Source: Mesorhizobium_B sp035998495 (GTDB lineage: Bacteria > Pseudomonadota > Alphaproteobacteria > Rhizobiales > Rhizobiaceae). From it: 64,000 nucleotides of DNA. Position 1 is the stretch's first letter, and every line of letters begins with the position of its first letter. Below the pieces are notes generated by a model, which was given only the letters and a program-made list of their open reading frames with translations, was not told the origin of the DNA and did not search any database. Location of the stretch: the NCBI GenBank assembly GCA_035998495.1, contig DASYHP010000024.1, forward strand, positions 124,001 to 188,000, given 5' to 3'. Positions 1 through 8,965 of this stretch are shown in pieces. Both the position numbers and the translations under genes were made by a program.

Positions 1-793
1 GATCCCCTCGCTGCCCGTCGAGGCGCAGGACAATTTCCTGGACTTCGAGGTCGAGATCGACGGCAAGCCGGTCGAGCCGTCGCTTGAGAACCGCGCCTTC
101 GCGGCCGAACTCGACGCCACCGACGACCTCCGGGCCGCCGGCGTGTCGTTCTTCCCCTTCGGCGACGCCGCGTTCGAAGCCCTGGCTGAGCTGCCAGGGA
201 AGGTCGCGGAGGATTGGGTCCGGCGCGGCCTCATCACGATCGATACCTATGACGACGGCTCCGGCTGGAAGGACGTGCGCACGCCGATCTGGCGGCTGAA
301 GTCCACCTATTGGTGGCCGGCCCGCTTCCCGGCCGGGAAGGCAGTCATGGTGTCGCACCGCTACCGCCCGAGCGTCGGCATGTCGGTGGGCACCGGACTG
401 ATCGGCGACCCGGCCGCCGTGGCCGAGTATGAGCGCCGCTTCTGCGTCGACGCCGCGTTCCGCCGGGCGGTCGAGAAAGCCCAAAAGACGAGCGGGGAAG
501 GGGGGCTGCCCTTCTCGGAGATGCGGCTGCGCTATGTGCTCACGACCGGCGGCAACTGGGCCTTCGGCACGATCGGCCGCTTCCGGCTCGTGGTGGACAA
601 GGGCGCGCCCGAGAACCTCGTCAGCTTCTGCGGACGGAACGTGAAGAAGACCGGGCCGACCACGTTCGAGATGGCGGCGGAGGATTTCTATCCCGAACGC
701 GATCTGGAGATCCTCATCCTACAGCCTGCCGAGAGCGGCCGCGGCGCGTCGCCGGAGCCCGCGCGCAAGCGGCGGCAGGTCCGGCGGCCGTGA
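1..793 (+). CDS. DUF4424-like protein, 5' end missing
   Basis: The reading frame is already open at base 2 and runs to TGA at 791-793, so the gene begins outside the window. The visible 263 residues include a section resembling the N-terminal part of DUF4424 proteins (phrases such as NFLDFEVEIDGKPVEP) and a C-terminal part with TTGGNWAFGTIGRFRLVVDKG. DUF4424 proteins are predicted exported or surface proteins of unknown role, and the signal peptide would lie upstream of the window. The tail is Arg/Pro-rich. The last codons overlap the GTG start of folA by four bases, so the two are probably translated together. The family call comes from memory of the family, not from an alignment. Confidence 0.6.
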   Translation, partial: IPSLPVEAQDNFLDFEVEIDGKPVEPSLENRAFAAELDATDDLRAAGVSFFPFGDAAFEALAELPGKVAEDWVRRGLITIDTYDDGSGWKDVRTPIWRLKSTYWWPARFPAGKAVMVSHRYRPSVGMSVGTGLIGDPAAVAEYERRFCVDAAFRRAVEKAQKTSGEGGLPFSEMRLRYVLTTGGNWAFGTIGRFRLVVDKGAPENLVSFCGRNVKKTGPTTFEMAAEDFYPERDLEILILQPAESGRGASPEPARKRRQVRRP

Positions 794-1311
794 CAGTCAC
801 GCTGGTCGCCGCCGCCGCCCGGAACGGCGTGATCGGCCGCGAGGGCGGCCTGCCCTGGCGGCTGTCGTCGGACCTGAAGCGTTTCCGGGCCGAAACGACG
901 GGCAAGGTCGTGGTGATGGGCCGCAGGACTTTCGAAGCCATCGGCCGGCCCTTGCCCGACCGGCACAACATCGTGGTGACGCGCCGGCGCGACTTCCGGG
1001 CGGACGGCGTGGAACCCGCCTTCTCGCTTGCCGACGCGCTGACGCTCGCGAAGGTGCGCGGGCGCTGCATGGCCCATCCCGGCGAGGTCTGCGTCATCGG
1101 CGGCGCGCAGATCTACGAACAGGCCATGCCTTTGGCGGATCGGCTGGTGATCACTCATGTGGAGGCGGACGTGAAGGGCGACGCCCGTTTCCCGCTCATC
1201 CGCCCCGATGAATGGCAGATCGTCGAGGCGACGGACTGGCCCTCCGGCCCAAAGGACGACCACCCGACGCGACACGTCATCTATCGCCGGCGAAGCCCTT
1301 CGGGCACGTAG
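790..1311 (+). CDS. folA: Dihydrofolate reductase
   Basis: This gene reduces dihydrofolate to tetrahydrofolate with NADPH, feeding thymidylate, purine and one-carbon metabolism in the cytoplasm. The 173-residue product has the normal bacterial length. Visible family features are the N-terminal strand with NGVIGREGGLPW (Met20-loop region), DLKRFRAETTGKVVVMGRRTFEAIGRPLPDR (substrate and NADPH binding), and VIGGAQIYEQAMPLADRLVITHV near residue 105. The catalytic acid expected just after LPW is Arg-Leu-Ser-Ser-Asp here, with Asp33 at the usual place. The start is GTG at 790, in a GTGA overlap with the previous stop; no ATG lies closer to the conserved core. In Rhizobiales folA commonly precedes hflK, as here. 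Confidence 0.95.
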   Translation: MTVTLVAAAARNGVIGREGGLPWRLSSDLKRFRAETTGKVVVMGRRTFEAIGRPLPDRHNIVVTRRRDFRADGVEPAFSLADALTLAKVRGRCMAHPGEVCVIGGAQIYEQAMPLADRLVITHVEADVKGDARFPLIRPDEWQIVEATDWPSGPKDDHPTRHVIYRRRSPSGT

Positions 1312-1369
1312 ACCTGCGTCCGATCGGCTCAGTTCGGCCCAAATCCGGGCTGACCGGCCGTTGGTCGCG

Positions 1370-1398
1370 TTGAAAGGCCACAATCGCATCCCTATAGA
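1370..1398 (+). promoter_or_regulatory. Sigma-70-type promoter for hflKC
   Basis: TTGAAA (1370-1375) and TATAGA (1393-1398) are separated by exactly 17 bases and lie 75 bases upstream of the hflK start. Both hexamers are close to the housekeeping consensus. This suggests that hflKC has its own promoter in addition to any read-through from folA. Confidence 0.6.
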
Positions 1399-1472
1399 TG
1401 CTGTGGTGGAACGGAGGCCGTTCTTCCCCGGCCGGTGCATCCGTCCGGCACCCAGCCGATAAAAGGACATCC

Positions 1473-2588
1473 ATGCCCTGGAACAATCAAAGCGGCGGCC
1501 CCTGGGGCGGCGGCGGCAACGGCGGAGGCCCGTGGGGGCAGGGTCCGCGCGGACCGACGGGGCCGCAGAACACGCCGCCCGACCTCGAGGCGATCATCCG
1601 CCGTGGCCAGGACCGCCTCAGGCGCGTGATGCCGGGCGGCAGCGCCGGCAGCCCGGGTGTGTGGATCCTGATCGGGGTGGCGATCTTGGCCCTTTGGGCC
1701 TTCCAGACGATCTACACGGTCCAGCCCGACGAACAGGCGGTCGAACTGCGCTTCGGCGAGCCCAAGCCGGAACTTTCCGGTCCCGGGCTGCACTTCCATC
1801 TCTGGCCCATCGAGACTGTCGAAAAGGCGAGCACGGCCGAGAAGCTCATCAATGTGGGCGCGGGCGGCCGCGAGGGCGATCAGGGCGCGCTCATGCTGTC
1901 GGGCGACCAGAACATCGTGAATGTCCAGTTCTCCGTCGCCTACCAGATGAGCGATCCGCTCGCTTACCTCTTCAACGTCAACAACCCAGACGACATGCTG
2001 CGCCAGATCGCGGAAAGCGCCATGCGAGAGGCGGTGGGCCGCCGCCCCGCCCAGGACGTCTTCCGCGACGACCGGCAGGGCATCGCCGAAGCGGTCCGCG
2101 GCATCACGCAGAACACGCTCGATGAATACGGAGCGGGGCTGACCGTGAACGCCATCTCCATCGAGGACGCCTCGCCGCCCGCGCCAGTGGCGGACGCCTT
2201 CGAGGAGGTTCAGCGCGCCGAGCAGAACGAAGACCAGTTCGTGGAGGAGGCGAACCGTTACGCCAATGAGCGGCTCGGCGGTGCGCGAGGCAACGCCGCG
2301 CAGATCCGCGAAGAGGCCGCCGCCTACAAGAACCGCATCGTTCAGGAAGCTGAGGGCGAGGCGCAGCGCTTCGTCTCGGTTTACGACGAGTACGCCAAGG
2401 CGCCCGACGTCACGCGCAAGCGCCTGTTCCTGGAGACCATGGAGCGTGTGCTCGCCAATTCCAACAAGGTGATCGTGGAGCAGAACGGCCAGGGCGTGGT
2501 GCCCTATCTGCCGCTGCCTGAACTGCGCCGCCAGCAGCAACAGCAGCAGGCGCCAGCGCAGCCGCCGGCAGCCGGAGGAGCCAACTGA
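1473..2588 (+). CDS. hflK: HflK, SPFH-domain regulator of FtsH protease
   Basis: HflK forms, with HflC, a large membrane-anchored cage that surrounds and modulates the FtsH protease; most of it faces the periplasm. The 371-residue product has a Gly/Trp/Asn-rich cytoplasmic N-terminus (about 1-50), one membrane segment (about 60-82, GVWILIGVAILALWAFQTIYTV), an SPFH/band-7 domain (about 83-260), a charged helical region (NEDQFVEEANRYANERLGGARGNAAQIREEA), and a Gln-run tail. ATG at 1473 was chosen because an in-frame upstream start at 1398 would sit on the -10 promoter hexamer and add a non-conserved stretch. The stop overlaps the hflC start as ATGA. Confidence 0.95.
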   Translation: MPWNNQSGGPWGGGGNGGGPWGQGPRGPTGPQNTPPDLEAIIRRGQDRLRRVMPGGSAGSPGVWILIGVAILALWAFQTIYTVQPDEQAVELRFGEPKPELSGPGLHFHLWPIETVEKASTAEKLINVGAGGREGDQGALMLSGDQNIVNVQFSVAYQMSDPLAYLFNVNNPDDMLRQIAESAMREAVGRRPAQDVFRDDRQGIAEAVRGITQNTLDEYGAGLTVNAISIEDASPPAPVADAFEEVQRAEQNEDQFVEEANRYANERLGGARGNAAQIREEAAAYKNRIVQEAEGEAQRFVSVYDEYAKAPDVTRKRLFLETMERVLANSNKVIVEQNGQGVVPYLPLPELRRQQQQQQAPAQPPAAGGAN

Positions 2589-3649
2589 TGTCCGGCAATC
2601 GTTTTCCCGCCATCGCCATCGGCGTGCTGGTGGTTCTCTTCCTGGTCTGGTCTTCCATCTTCGTCGTCAACGAGCGCGAACAGGCCATCGTTCTACGCTT
2701 CGGCGAGATCGTGGACGTGAAGCAGGAACCCGGCATCTACTTCAAGGCGCCGTTCCCTTTCTTCGAAGCCGACAACGTGCAGAAGATCGAGGATCGCGTG
2801 TTGCGCTTCGATCTCGACGACATCCGCGTGCAGGTCTCGGGGGGCCGATTCTACGAGGTGGACGCCTTTGTGGCCTACCGCATCAGCGATCCGCGCCGGT
2901 TCCGGCAATCGGTGTCGGGCCAGGTGGAATTGGCCGAGCAGCGGCTGCGCACCCGCCTCGACGCGGCCTTGCGCCGCGTTTATGGCCTGCGCGGCTTCGA
3001 GGCCGCGCTGTCGGAGGAGCGCGCCGCGATGATGCGCGAGGTGGCCGATCAGCTTCGGCCTGACGCGACCTCGCTCGGCGTCGAGATCGAGGACGTGCGC
3101 ATCCGGCGCACCGACCTGACCGAAGAAGTATCGGATCAGACCTTCGAGCGCATGCGGGCGGAGCGCCTGGCCGAAGCCGAGCGGCTGCGCGCCCGCGGCA
3201 ACGAGGCCGCGCAGCGCATCCGGGCGCGGGCCGACCGCGAAGTGGTGGAGCTTGAGGCCGCGGCGCGGCGCGACTCGGAGATATTGCGCGGCGAGGGCGA
3301 GGCTCAGCGCAACGCCATTTTCGCCGATGCCTTCCAGCGTGACCCCGCCTTCTTCGAGTTCTACCGATCCATGAACGCCTATCAAGAGGCGATCAACCCG
3401 GAGGACACCACCATGGTGCTGAGCCCGGACTCCGAGTTCTTCCGGTACTTCCTCAACCCGGACGGCAACGGGACGGCCGCGCCGCCGGCCGCGGGAGGAG
3501 GGCCTGCCCCGGCGGTGCCTGGTTCTCCACCCGCGCCGGCCGGTGCAGCCGGCCAAGAGCTTGCCCCGGCTGCCCCGGTGACCGGAACCGAGGCTCCCTC
3601 CGCGCCAACGGCCCCGGCCGCCGCCGCGGCGACGGGGGTCTCGCCTTGA
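2588..3649 (+). CDS. hflC: HflC, SPFH-domain partner of HflK
   Basis: This is the second subunit of the HflKC complex that controls FtsH-mediated degradation of membrane proteins. The 353 residues contain an N-terminal signal anchor (about 5-24), an SPFH domain beginning with VNEREQAIVLRFGEI, and a long charged coiled-coil section (RMRAERLAEAERLRARGNEAAQRI). From about residue 295 on there is a tail of about 58 residues made almost only of Ala, Pro and Gly. That tail is longer than in E. coli HflC and is probably disordered. The gene is translationally coupled to hflK through an ATGA overlap. Confidence 0.95.
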   Translation: MSGNRFPAIAIGVLVVLFLVWSSIFVVNEREQAIVLRFGEIVDVKQEPGIYFKAPFPFFEADNVQKIEDRVLRFDLDDIRVQVSGGRFYEVDAFVAYRISDPRRFRQSVSGQVELAEQRLRTRLDAALRRVYGLRGFEAALSEERAAMMREVADQLRPDATSLGVEIEDVRIRRTDLTEEVSDQTFERMRAERLAEAERLRARGNEAAQRIRARADREVVELEAAARRDSEILRGEGEAQRNAIFADAFQRDPAFFEFYRSMNAYQEAINPEDTTMVLSPDSEFFRYFLNPDGNGTAAPPAAGGGPAPAVPGSPPAPAGAAGQELAPAAPVTGTEAPSAPTAPAAAAATGVSP

Positions 3650-3738
3650 CCTCCATCCAAAGTCCATAACAGGCTCTGGATGACAGAGGCTTGATCGGGC
3701 GGGAGTATTCAAGGCCGGGAACCGGAATTAAGAATGGC

Positions 3739-3769
3739 CCCGGCCGACGGGATCGGCCGGGTTCCCTTT
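3739..3769 (+). terminator. Possible terminator after hflC
   Basis: A 9-bp GC-rich stem, CCCGGCCGA (3739-3747) with TCGGCCGGG (3753-3761), has a 5-base loop and is followed by TTCCCTTTG. The T tract is broken, so termination may be partial. It lies between hflC and the DegP-type protease gene. Confidence 0.45.
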
Positions 3770-3813
3770 GCCGCCCGCTTGGGCTTTACGCCGTCGTCTG
3801 GAGGACGACCCTC

Positions 3814-5364
3814 ATGCCGCTCGTGACCCGCTCCATCCGGCGAACCCTGGCTGCGCTCGGCGCGGCCGCCCTGCTGAGCGATGGCGCCGTGCCGGCCGCC
3901 GCACAGGCGCCTGCCCCGGCGCCCGCGCCCGTCCTGGCTCCTGCCCCGGCGCCCGCGCCCTATGGACCGGACTCCGTCGCCGACCTGGCGGAAGGCTTGC
4001 TGCAGTCGGTCGTCAACATCTCCACATCCCAGAACGTGACGGGCAGCGAAGGGCCGGGAACGGTGCCCGCACCCGAACTGCCGGAGGGCTCGCCGTTCCA
4101 GGATTTCTTCGACGACTTCTTCCAGAACCGGCCGGGTGGCGGATCGCAGAACGTGCAGTCGCTGGGCTCGGGCTTCGTCGTCGACGCCGAAAACGGCTTT
4201 GTGGTCACCAACAACCATGTGATCGCCGACGCCGACGAGATCGAGATCAATTTCGCCGACGGGGCGACGCTCAAGGCCGAACTGGTCGGCACCGATCCCA
4301 AGACCGACATCGCGGTGCTCAGGGTCGATCCCGCGCTGAAGCCGCTCAAGGCCGTGAATTTCGGCGACTCGGACGCGATCCGGATCGGCGACTGGGTGAT
4401 GGCCATCGGTAACCCCTTCGGGCTGGGCGGCAGCGTGACGGTGGGCATCGTGTCGGCCCGCAACCGCGACATCAATGCCGGGCCGTATGATGATTTCATC
4501 CAGACGGACGCTGCCATCAACCGCGGCAATTCGGGCGGTCCTCTCTTCAATATGCAAGGCGAGGTGGTGGGCATCAACACGGCCATCATCTCGCCGTCCG
4601 GCGGCTCGATCGGCATCGGCTTCTCGATTCCTGCGAAACTCGCCGCTGGCGTCGTGGACCAGTTGCGGGAGTTCGGCGAAACGCGCCGAGGCTGGCTCGG
4701 CGTGCGCATCCAGCCGGTGACGGAGGACATCGCCGAAAGCCTGGGCATGCCGGAAGCCAAGGGGGCGCTCGTGGCCGGCGTGATCAAGGGCGGCCCGGTG
4801 GACAATGGCGTGATCCAACCCGGCGACGTGATCGTCTCCTTCGACGGGCGGCCCGTGGACGACATGCGCGATCTGCCGCGCGTCGTGGCCGAAAGCCCGG
4901 TCGGCAAGGAAGTGGACGTGCTGATCGTCCGCAAGGGCGAGGAAATGACCGTCAAGGTCACCCTCGGCCGGTTGGAGGACGCCGAACGCCTTGCGAGCAA
5001 CGAAGCCGAGACCGACGAGGGCGAGGGCGAGCAGGACGGAACCGAGGAGCCTGCCGCCCCGTCCGCGCTTCCCGTGCTAGGCATGACTCTCGGTGAGCTC
5101 GATGATGCCACGCGGGATAAATTCGGCATCGATGCCGGCGTGAGCGGCGTGGTGGTGACAGAGGTGGCTCCCGACTCGCCGGCGGCCGAACGCGGCGTGG
5201 CGGTCGGCGAGATCATCACCGAAATCGCCCAGGAGCAGGTCAAGACGCCCAAGGACGTTGCCGACCGCGTGAAGGTGCTCAGGGATCAGGGCCGCAAGAA
5301 CGCGCTTCTGATGTTGTCGTCCAAGACCGGCGAGCTGCGTTTCGTCACGATCCGAATGGATTGA
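3814..5364 (+). CDS. degP: DegP/HtrA-type periplasmic serine protease (Do family)
   Basis: This is a periplasmic ATP-independent protease/chaperone for misfolded envelope proteins. The 516-residue product has an N-terminal signal peptide (ending near AQA), a Pro-Ala linker created by a tandem DNA repeat (about 3907-3960), a trypsin-like domain with the triad His (TNNHVIADAD), Asp (KTDIAVLRVD) and Ser (RGNSGGPLF), and two PDZ domains (about 285-375 and about 420-510). An acidic insert, DEGEGEQDGTEE, separates the PDZ domains. ATG at 3814 was chosen because it starts directly before the signal peptide and has GGAGG about nine bases upstream; the frame is open further upstream to 3691. Its position after hflKC is conserved in the order. 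Confidence 0.93.
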   Translation: MPLVTRSIRRTLAALGAAALLSDGAVPAAAQAPAPAPAPVLAPAPAPAPYGPDSVADLAEGLLQSVVNISTSQNVTGSEGPGTVPAPELPEGSPFQDFFDDFFQNRPGGGSQNVQSLGSGFVVDAENGFVVTNNHVIADADEIEINFADGATLKAELVGTDPKTDIAVLRVDPALKPLKAVNFGDSDAIRIGDWVMAIGNPFGLGGSVTVGIVSARNRDINAGPYDDFIQTDAAINRGNSGGPLFNMQGEVVGINTAIISPSGGSIGIGFSIPAKLAAGVVDQLREFGETRRGWLGVRIQPVTEDIAESLGMPEAKGALVAGVIKGGPVDNGVIQPGDVIVSFDGRPVDDMRDLPRVVAESPVGKEVDVLIVRKGEEMTVKVTLGRLEDAERLASNEAETDEGEGEQDGTEEPAAPSALPVLGMTLGELDDATRDKFGIDAGVSGVVVTEVAPDSPAAERGVAVGEIITEIAQEQVKTPKDVADRVKVLRDQGRKNALLMLSSKTGELRFVTIRMD

Positions 5365-5392
5365 CGCGACCACAGGCGGAGGAAACCAGAAG

Positions 5393-5419
5393 AGGCGGCC
5401 TACCGGGCCGCCTTTCCCC
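5393..5419 (+). terminator. Terminator between convergent genes
   Basis: A perfect 8-bp stem, AGGCGGCC (5393-5400) with GGCCGCCT (5406-5413), has loop TACCG and is followed by TTCCCC. It lies directly after the DegP-type gene and overlaps the stop codon of the opposing acetyltransferase gene, so it may serve both strands. Confidence 0.6.
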
Positions 5420-5972
5420 TATCAGCCCACTGGCGGGCTTCGATGCCGAAGACGACGTGGCGCTTAAGATGGGGAGCGTCGTCGGGCACGACGGGATGGT
5501 CGAAATCCGCACCCTGCAGATGCCGCATCCCAAGTCGCCGCATCACGGCGACCGAACGCTCGTTGTTCCAGACAGCCATGGCGATGACGCGGGCCTGCCC
5601 CAGTCGGCCGAAGGCGTGGTCCAAAAGCGCCCTCGCGGCCTCCGTCGCCAGGCCGTTGCCCCAAAGCTCGGGCACGAGCCGCCAGCCGATCTCCATCGCG
5701 CCTGCCGGGAAGGCCGGCACGTTCGTCGTGACGTGGAGGCCGGCGATGCCCACCGCTTGTCCGGTTTGCTTCAGCTCCATCGCGCCGAACCCGAAGCCTG
5801 TTGCGGCGATCTGCTCGCGCCACTCGTCCATCCTGGCGTCGGCTTCCTTTCGGCTGCGCCGGACGCCGAAGAATTCCATGATCGTGGGATCGGAGTTGAG
5901 ACGGAAGAAGGCGCCGCGGTCCCGCTCCTCCCATTTGCGCAGGCGGAGTCGTTCGGTTTCGATCTCCATCAC
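5400..5972 (-). CDS. GNAT-family N-acetyltransferase (RimJ/RimL type)
   Basis: The product has about 190 residues and opens with IETERLRLRKWEERDRGAFF, the usual beginning of RimJ/RimL-like GNAT enzymes. The acetyl-CoA binding section is ELWGNGLATEAARALLDHAFGRLG, and VWNNERSVAVMRRLGMRHL follows. Members acetylate N-termini of ribosomal proteins or small amines; the substrate here is unknown. Translation can begin at GTG 5972 or at ATG 5969, the next codon. The start overlaps the end of serB by four bases, so it is the second gene of a serB operon. Confidence 0.88.
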   Translation of the reverse strand: MMEIETERLRLRKWEERDRGAFFRLNSDPTIMEFFGVRRSRKEADARMDEWREQIAATGFGFGAMELKQTGQAVGIAGLHVTTNVPAFPAGAMEIGWRLVPELWGNGLATEAARALLDHAFGRLGQARVIAMAVWNNERSVAVMRRLGMRHLQGADFDHPVVPDDAPHLKRHVVFGIEARQWADRGKAAR

Positions 5973-6856
5973 CGGACGAACTCGCTTTCCCTGTAGCCCT
6001 GAAGGAAGAGCAGGGCCGTCAGGTCGGCATGCTCGATCCGCAGCTTCGCGGCTGCGGCGACCGCAGGCTTGGCGTGAAAGGCCACGCCCGTTCCCGCGGC
6101 ATGCAGCATGTCGAGATCGTTCGCGCCGTCGCCCACGGCGATGGCGTCGGCCGGCGTGATGCCCAGGGACGAAGACAGCCGCCGAAGCGCCTCCGCCTTG
6201 GCCGCGCGGCCGAGGATCGGCTCGGCGACCCGGCCCGTGAGCCGGCTATCCTCAATCAGAAGCCGATTGGCCTGATGCTCGTCGAAACCCACAAGCGCCG
6301 CGATCGGCTTGGTGAAGCTTTCGAACCCGCCCGACACCAACGCCGTGCGCGCGCCGAAAGCCCTCATGGTGGCCACCAGCCCGCGCGTGCCCGGCTTGAC
6401 CGTGATTCGCCGCGCCAGAACGCGCTCGATCACGGATGCCTCAAGGCCCTTCAGGAGCGCCACGCGCTCGCGAAGAGCCGGCTCGAAGCCGATCTCGCCG
6501 CGCATAGCGCGCTCGGTGATCTCGCCCACGCGGTCCTTGAGGCCGACTTCCGCCGCCAGTTCGTCGATGCACTCCTGGTCGATAATCGTGGAGTCCATGT
6601 CGGCCACGAGCAGGCGCTTGCGCCGCCTCTCAGCCTCTTGGACGGCGACATCGACCGGCGCGCCGGCCAAAGCCGCGCGGATGGCCCGCTCGGCCGCCTC
6701 CGCGTGGCCGCCCTGGGGCAGAGCGAGGTCGCAAGCCAGGCCCTCGGCGAGCCAGACGATGCCGCTTGCCCCGCCGGCCGAGGCCGCGCTACGCGCAAGC
6801 GCGGGCGAAAGCGCGCGCGCAGCCGGATGGGAAACAAGGGTGGCGACGAGCGGCAT
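5969..6856 (-). CDS. serB: Phosphoserine phosphatase
   Basis: SerB carries out the last step of serine biosynthesis, dephosphorylating L-phosphoserine. The 295-residue protein has an N-terminal region of about 80 residues and a HAD phosphatase domain. Motif I is VADMDSTIIDQECIDELA, in which the first Asp forms the phospho-enzyme. Motif II is the Ser in ALVSGGFESF, and motif III is VGDGANDLDMLHAAG. ATG at 6856 precedes MPLVATLVSHP. The frame is open upstream to 6994, but that part would lie wholly inside the divergent miaA gene. The start codon shares two bases with the miaA start codon on the other strand, leaving no intergenic space. Confidence 0.93.
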   Translation of the reverse strand: MPLVATLVSHPAARALSPALARSAASAGGASGIVWLAEGLACDLALPQGGHAEAAERAIRAALAGAPVDVAVQEAERRRKRLLVADMDSTIIDQECIDELAAEVGLKDRVGEITERAMRGEIGFEPALRERVALLKGLEASVIERVLARRITVKPGTRGLVATMRAFGARTALVSGGFESFTKPIAALVGFDEHQANRLLIEDSRLTGRVAEPILGRAAKAEALRRLSSSLGITPADAIAVGDGANDLDMLHAAGTGVAFHAKPAVAAAAKLRIEHADLTALLFLQGYRESEFVR

Positions 6857-7814
6857 GGAGGATGGCGGCGACAGGCGGGAAAAACTGATCCCGAACGCCG
6901 TCCTCCTAGCGGGGCCGACCGCCAGCGGCAAGTCGGCGCTGGCGCTTGCGCTCGCCCGGGCTGAGAACCGGGCGATCGTGAATGCTGATTCCATGCAGGT
7001 TTACGCGGTGCTCGAAAAGATCACCGCAAGGCCGGATCCTGATGCGGTGGCCCAGGCGCGGCATCTCCTTTACGGCCATGTGCATCCATCCGAGGCCTAT
7101 TCCGTCGGCCGCTGGGCGGAGGAGGTGCGGGGGCTCCACACGCAGGGCGCGTTCGACGGGCGGCCGCCGATCTTCGTGGGCGGGACCGGCCTTTACTTCC
7201 GCGCGCTCGCCGAAGGTCTGTCGACCATGCCCGAGATCCCCGAACCTGTCCGCGCTAGATGGCGGCGGCGGCTGAGCGTTGAAGGACCAGCGGCGCTGCA
7301 CTCGGTTCTCACCGCCCGGGACAGGGAGACGGCCGCCTCTATCCGGCCAGGCGACGGGCAGCGCCTCGTGCGCGCGCTCGAAGTATGGGAGGCGTCCGGA
7401 CGCTCCATCCGGTGGTGGCAGAACCAGGCTGGCCGGCCGCTGATCGACCTTGCGAGCGCCCGGATGATCGTGATCGAGCCTGCGCGCGACCTCCTCCACC
7501 GGCGGATCGAACAGCGGTTCCGGGAAATGGCCGAGGCAGGCGCGAGGGAAGAGGCCCGCGCCATGCTCGACCTCGATCTCGACCCGGCGGCGCCCGCGCT
7601 CAAGGCCATCGGCCTTCGGGAGCTGATGCAGGCGGAGCAGGGGGAAATCACGCTCAGTGACGCCGTCGGCAAGGCGGTCGCCGCCACGCGGCGATATGCG
7701 AAGCGGCAAGGCACATGGTTCCGCCATCAGCTCGACGCCCGCTGGCTCCGCCTTCCCGTTGAAGACGATGCGGCGCCGGAGCTCCTTGTCCCTGCGCTTC
7801 GCAGGACGCGCTGA
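6855..7814 (+). CDS. miaA: tRNA dimethylallyltransferase
   Basis: MiaA adds a dimethylallyl group to N6 of A37 in tRNAs that read UNN codons. The 319-residue product shows the P-loop AGPTASGKSALALALA near residue 20, then NADSMQVY, and farther on IFVGGTGLYFRALAEGL and a conserved ATRRYAKRQGTWFRHQ near the C-terminus, all hallmarks of the family. The only sensible start in frame is ATG 6855, about 15 residues before the P-loop strand. It overlaps the serB start (CAT at 6854-6856) on the opposite strand, so the promoters of both genes must lie inside each other's coding sequence. Confidence 0.93.
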   Translation: MEDGGDRREKLIPNAVLLAGPTASGKSALALALARAENRAIVNADSMQVYAVLEKITARPDPDAVAQARHLLYGHVHPSEAYSVGRWAEEVRGLHTQGAFDGRPPIFVGGTGLYFRALAEGLSTMPEIPEPVRARWRRRLSVEGPAALHSVLTARDRETAASIRPGDGQRLVRALEVWEASGRSIRWWQNQAGRPLIDLASARMIVIEPARDLLHRRIEQRFREMAEAGAREEARAMLDLDLDPAAPALKAIGLRELMQAEQGEITLSDAVGKAVAATRRYAKRQGTWFRHQLDARWLRLPVEDDAAPELLVPALRRTR

Positions 7815-8003
7815 CGGCTGCGGCCTGAACCGTGGCCCGGAACTTTCGAGGTCCGAGCGGCGCGGCGTTAGCGCATGGCCGCCATGGCGGGGTTTAAGCC
7901 TGCACGCCTTGCGCGAGGCAGCCTGTTCGACAGGTCGTCATTTACGCTCCGGTAGCGCGTCCATGGCATAAAGCTCCATGCGTCAGCACCGGCCTCCCGT
8001 AGA

Positions 8004-8795
8004 ATGAGCTTCCATAAATCCGAACTCGCCTTCTTCGTGTTCGTCACGATCATCCTCGCGGCGGGCGGGGTGACGATTCACGCCTATGGGATGCTGCAGG
8101 AACTGTCGCTCGCCGTTTACGAGCCGGAGCGGGCCGGACGCTCGGCCTATCTCGCGCGGCTTTTGTTCGGCACCGGCATTCTTCTGGTAACCGCCGTGCT
8201 GTTCGGCCTGTTCTTCATCTACCCACTGATCCGCACCCAGGCGCGGGAAGAGCTGAAGCTGCGCGCCATGACCCAGTCGCTGTCGGCCCGCTCCGAAACG
8301 CTGGAGCAGGCGGCCCTGACGGACGCCCTGACCGGGGTTCAGAACCGCCGCTACTTCGACGACGCGCTCAACGAATACCTCGCGGAGTTCGGCCGCATCG
8401 GCAAGCCGGTCGGGTTGATGCTGCTTGATCTCGACCATTTCAAGCTCGTGAACGACACGCATGGCCACGATGTCGGCGACGAGGTGCTCCGCGCGGTGGC
8501 GCGGTGTCTCAAGGACATGACGCGGTTCCATGACGTCGTGGCGCGGCTCGGCGGCGAGGAGTTCGCCGTGGTCGCGCCCAACATGGACGCGGACATGCTG
8601 CTGAGACTGGCTGAGCGGATCCGCCGGGCGGTGGCGGCCCAGATCGTCTTGTCCGGCAATGTCCGGCTCAGGGTCACCACCAGCGTGGGGCTGGCGGTCT
8701 GGGACGGCAAGGAAGGCACGGACGGCTTTCTACGACGCGCCGACAAGCAGCTCTACGAGGCTAAGCGGCTCGGCCGCAACCGCGTCTGCGCGTAG
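8004..8795 (+). CDS. Membrane-anchored diguanylate cyclase (GGDEF)
   Basis: This is a probable cyclic-di-GMP synthase at the inner membrane. The 263 residues contain two membrane segments (about 8-30 and about 55-75) that frame a short periplasmic loop of about 25 residues, a brief linker helix, and a GGDEF domain from about residue 100. The active-site motif is GGEEF (ARLGGEEFAVVAP), an active variant, and LTGVQNRRYFDDAL and LDLDHFKLVNDTHGHDVGD are well kept. No RxxD inhibitory site is visible five residues before the motif. The signal sensed is unknown. Flanking intergenic spaces of 189 and 170 bases suggest a single-gene unit. Confidence 0.9.
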   Translation: MSFHKSELAFFVFVTIILAAGGVTIHAYGMLQELSLAVYEPERAGRSAYLARLLFGTGILLVTAVLFGLFFIYPLIRTQAREELKLRAMTQSLSARSETLEQAALTDALTGVQNRRYFDDALNEYLAEFGRIGKPVGLMLLDLDHFKLVNDTHGHDVGDEVLRAVARCLKDMTRFHDVVARLGGEEFAVVAPNMDADMLLRLAERIRRAVAAQIVLSGNVRLRVTTSVGLAVWDGKEGTDGFLRRADKQLYEAKRLGRNRVCA

Positions 8796-8965
8796 ATGGC
8801 CTTCTGAGGGCGCTCCTGTTTCCGGCCTTGCGGCGCAGGGAGGCGAGCTTGAACGATGAACCGACGATGAATAGCGGGTTCGCGCCCGGTTCAGTGAGGC
8901 TGATGCATAGTCGCAGCATCGCCTGAAAGGGTGAGCCGATTTCTGAACCAAGCAGGAGCATCCCC

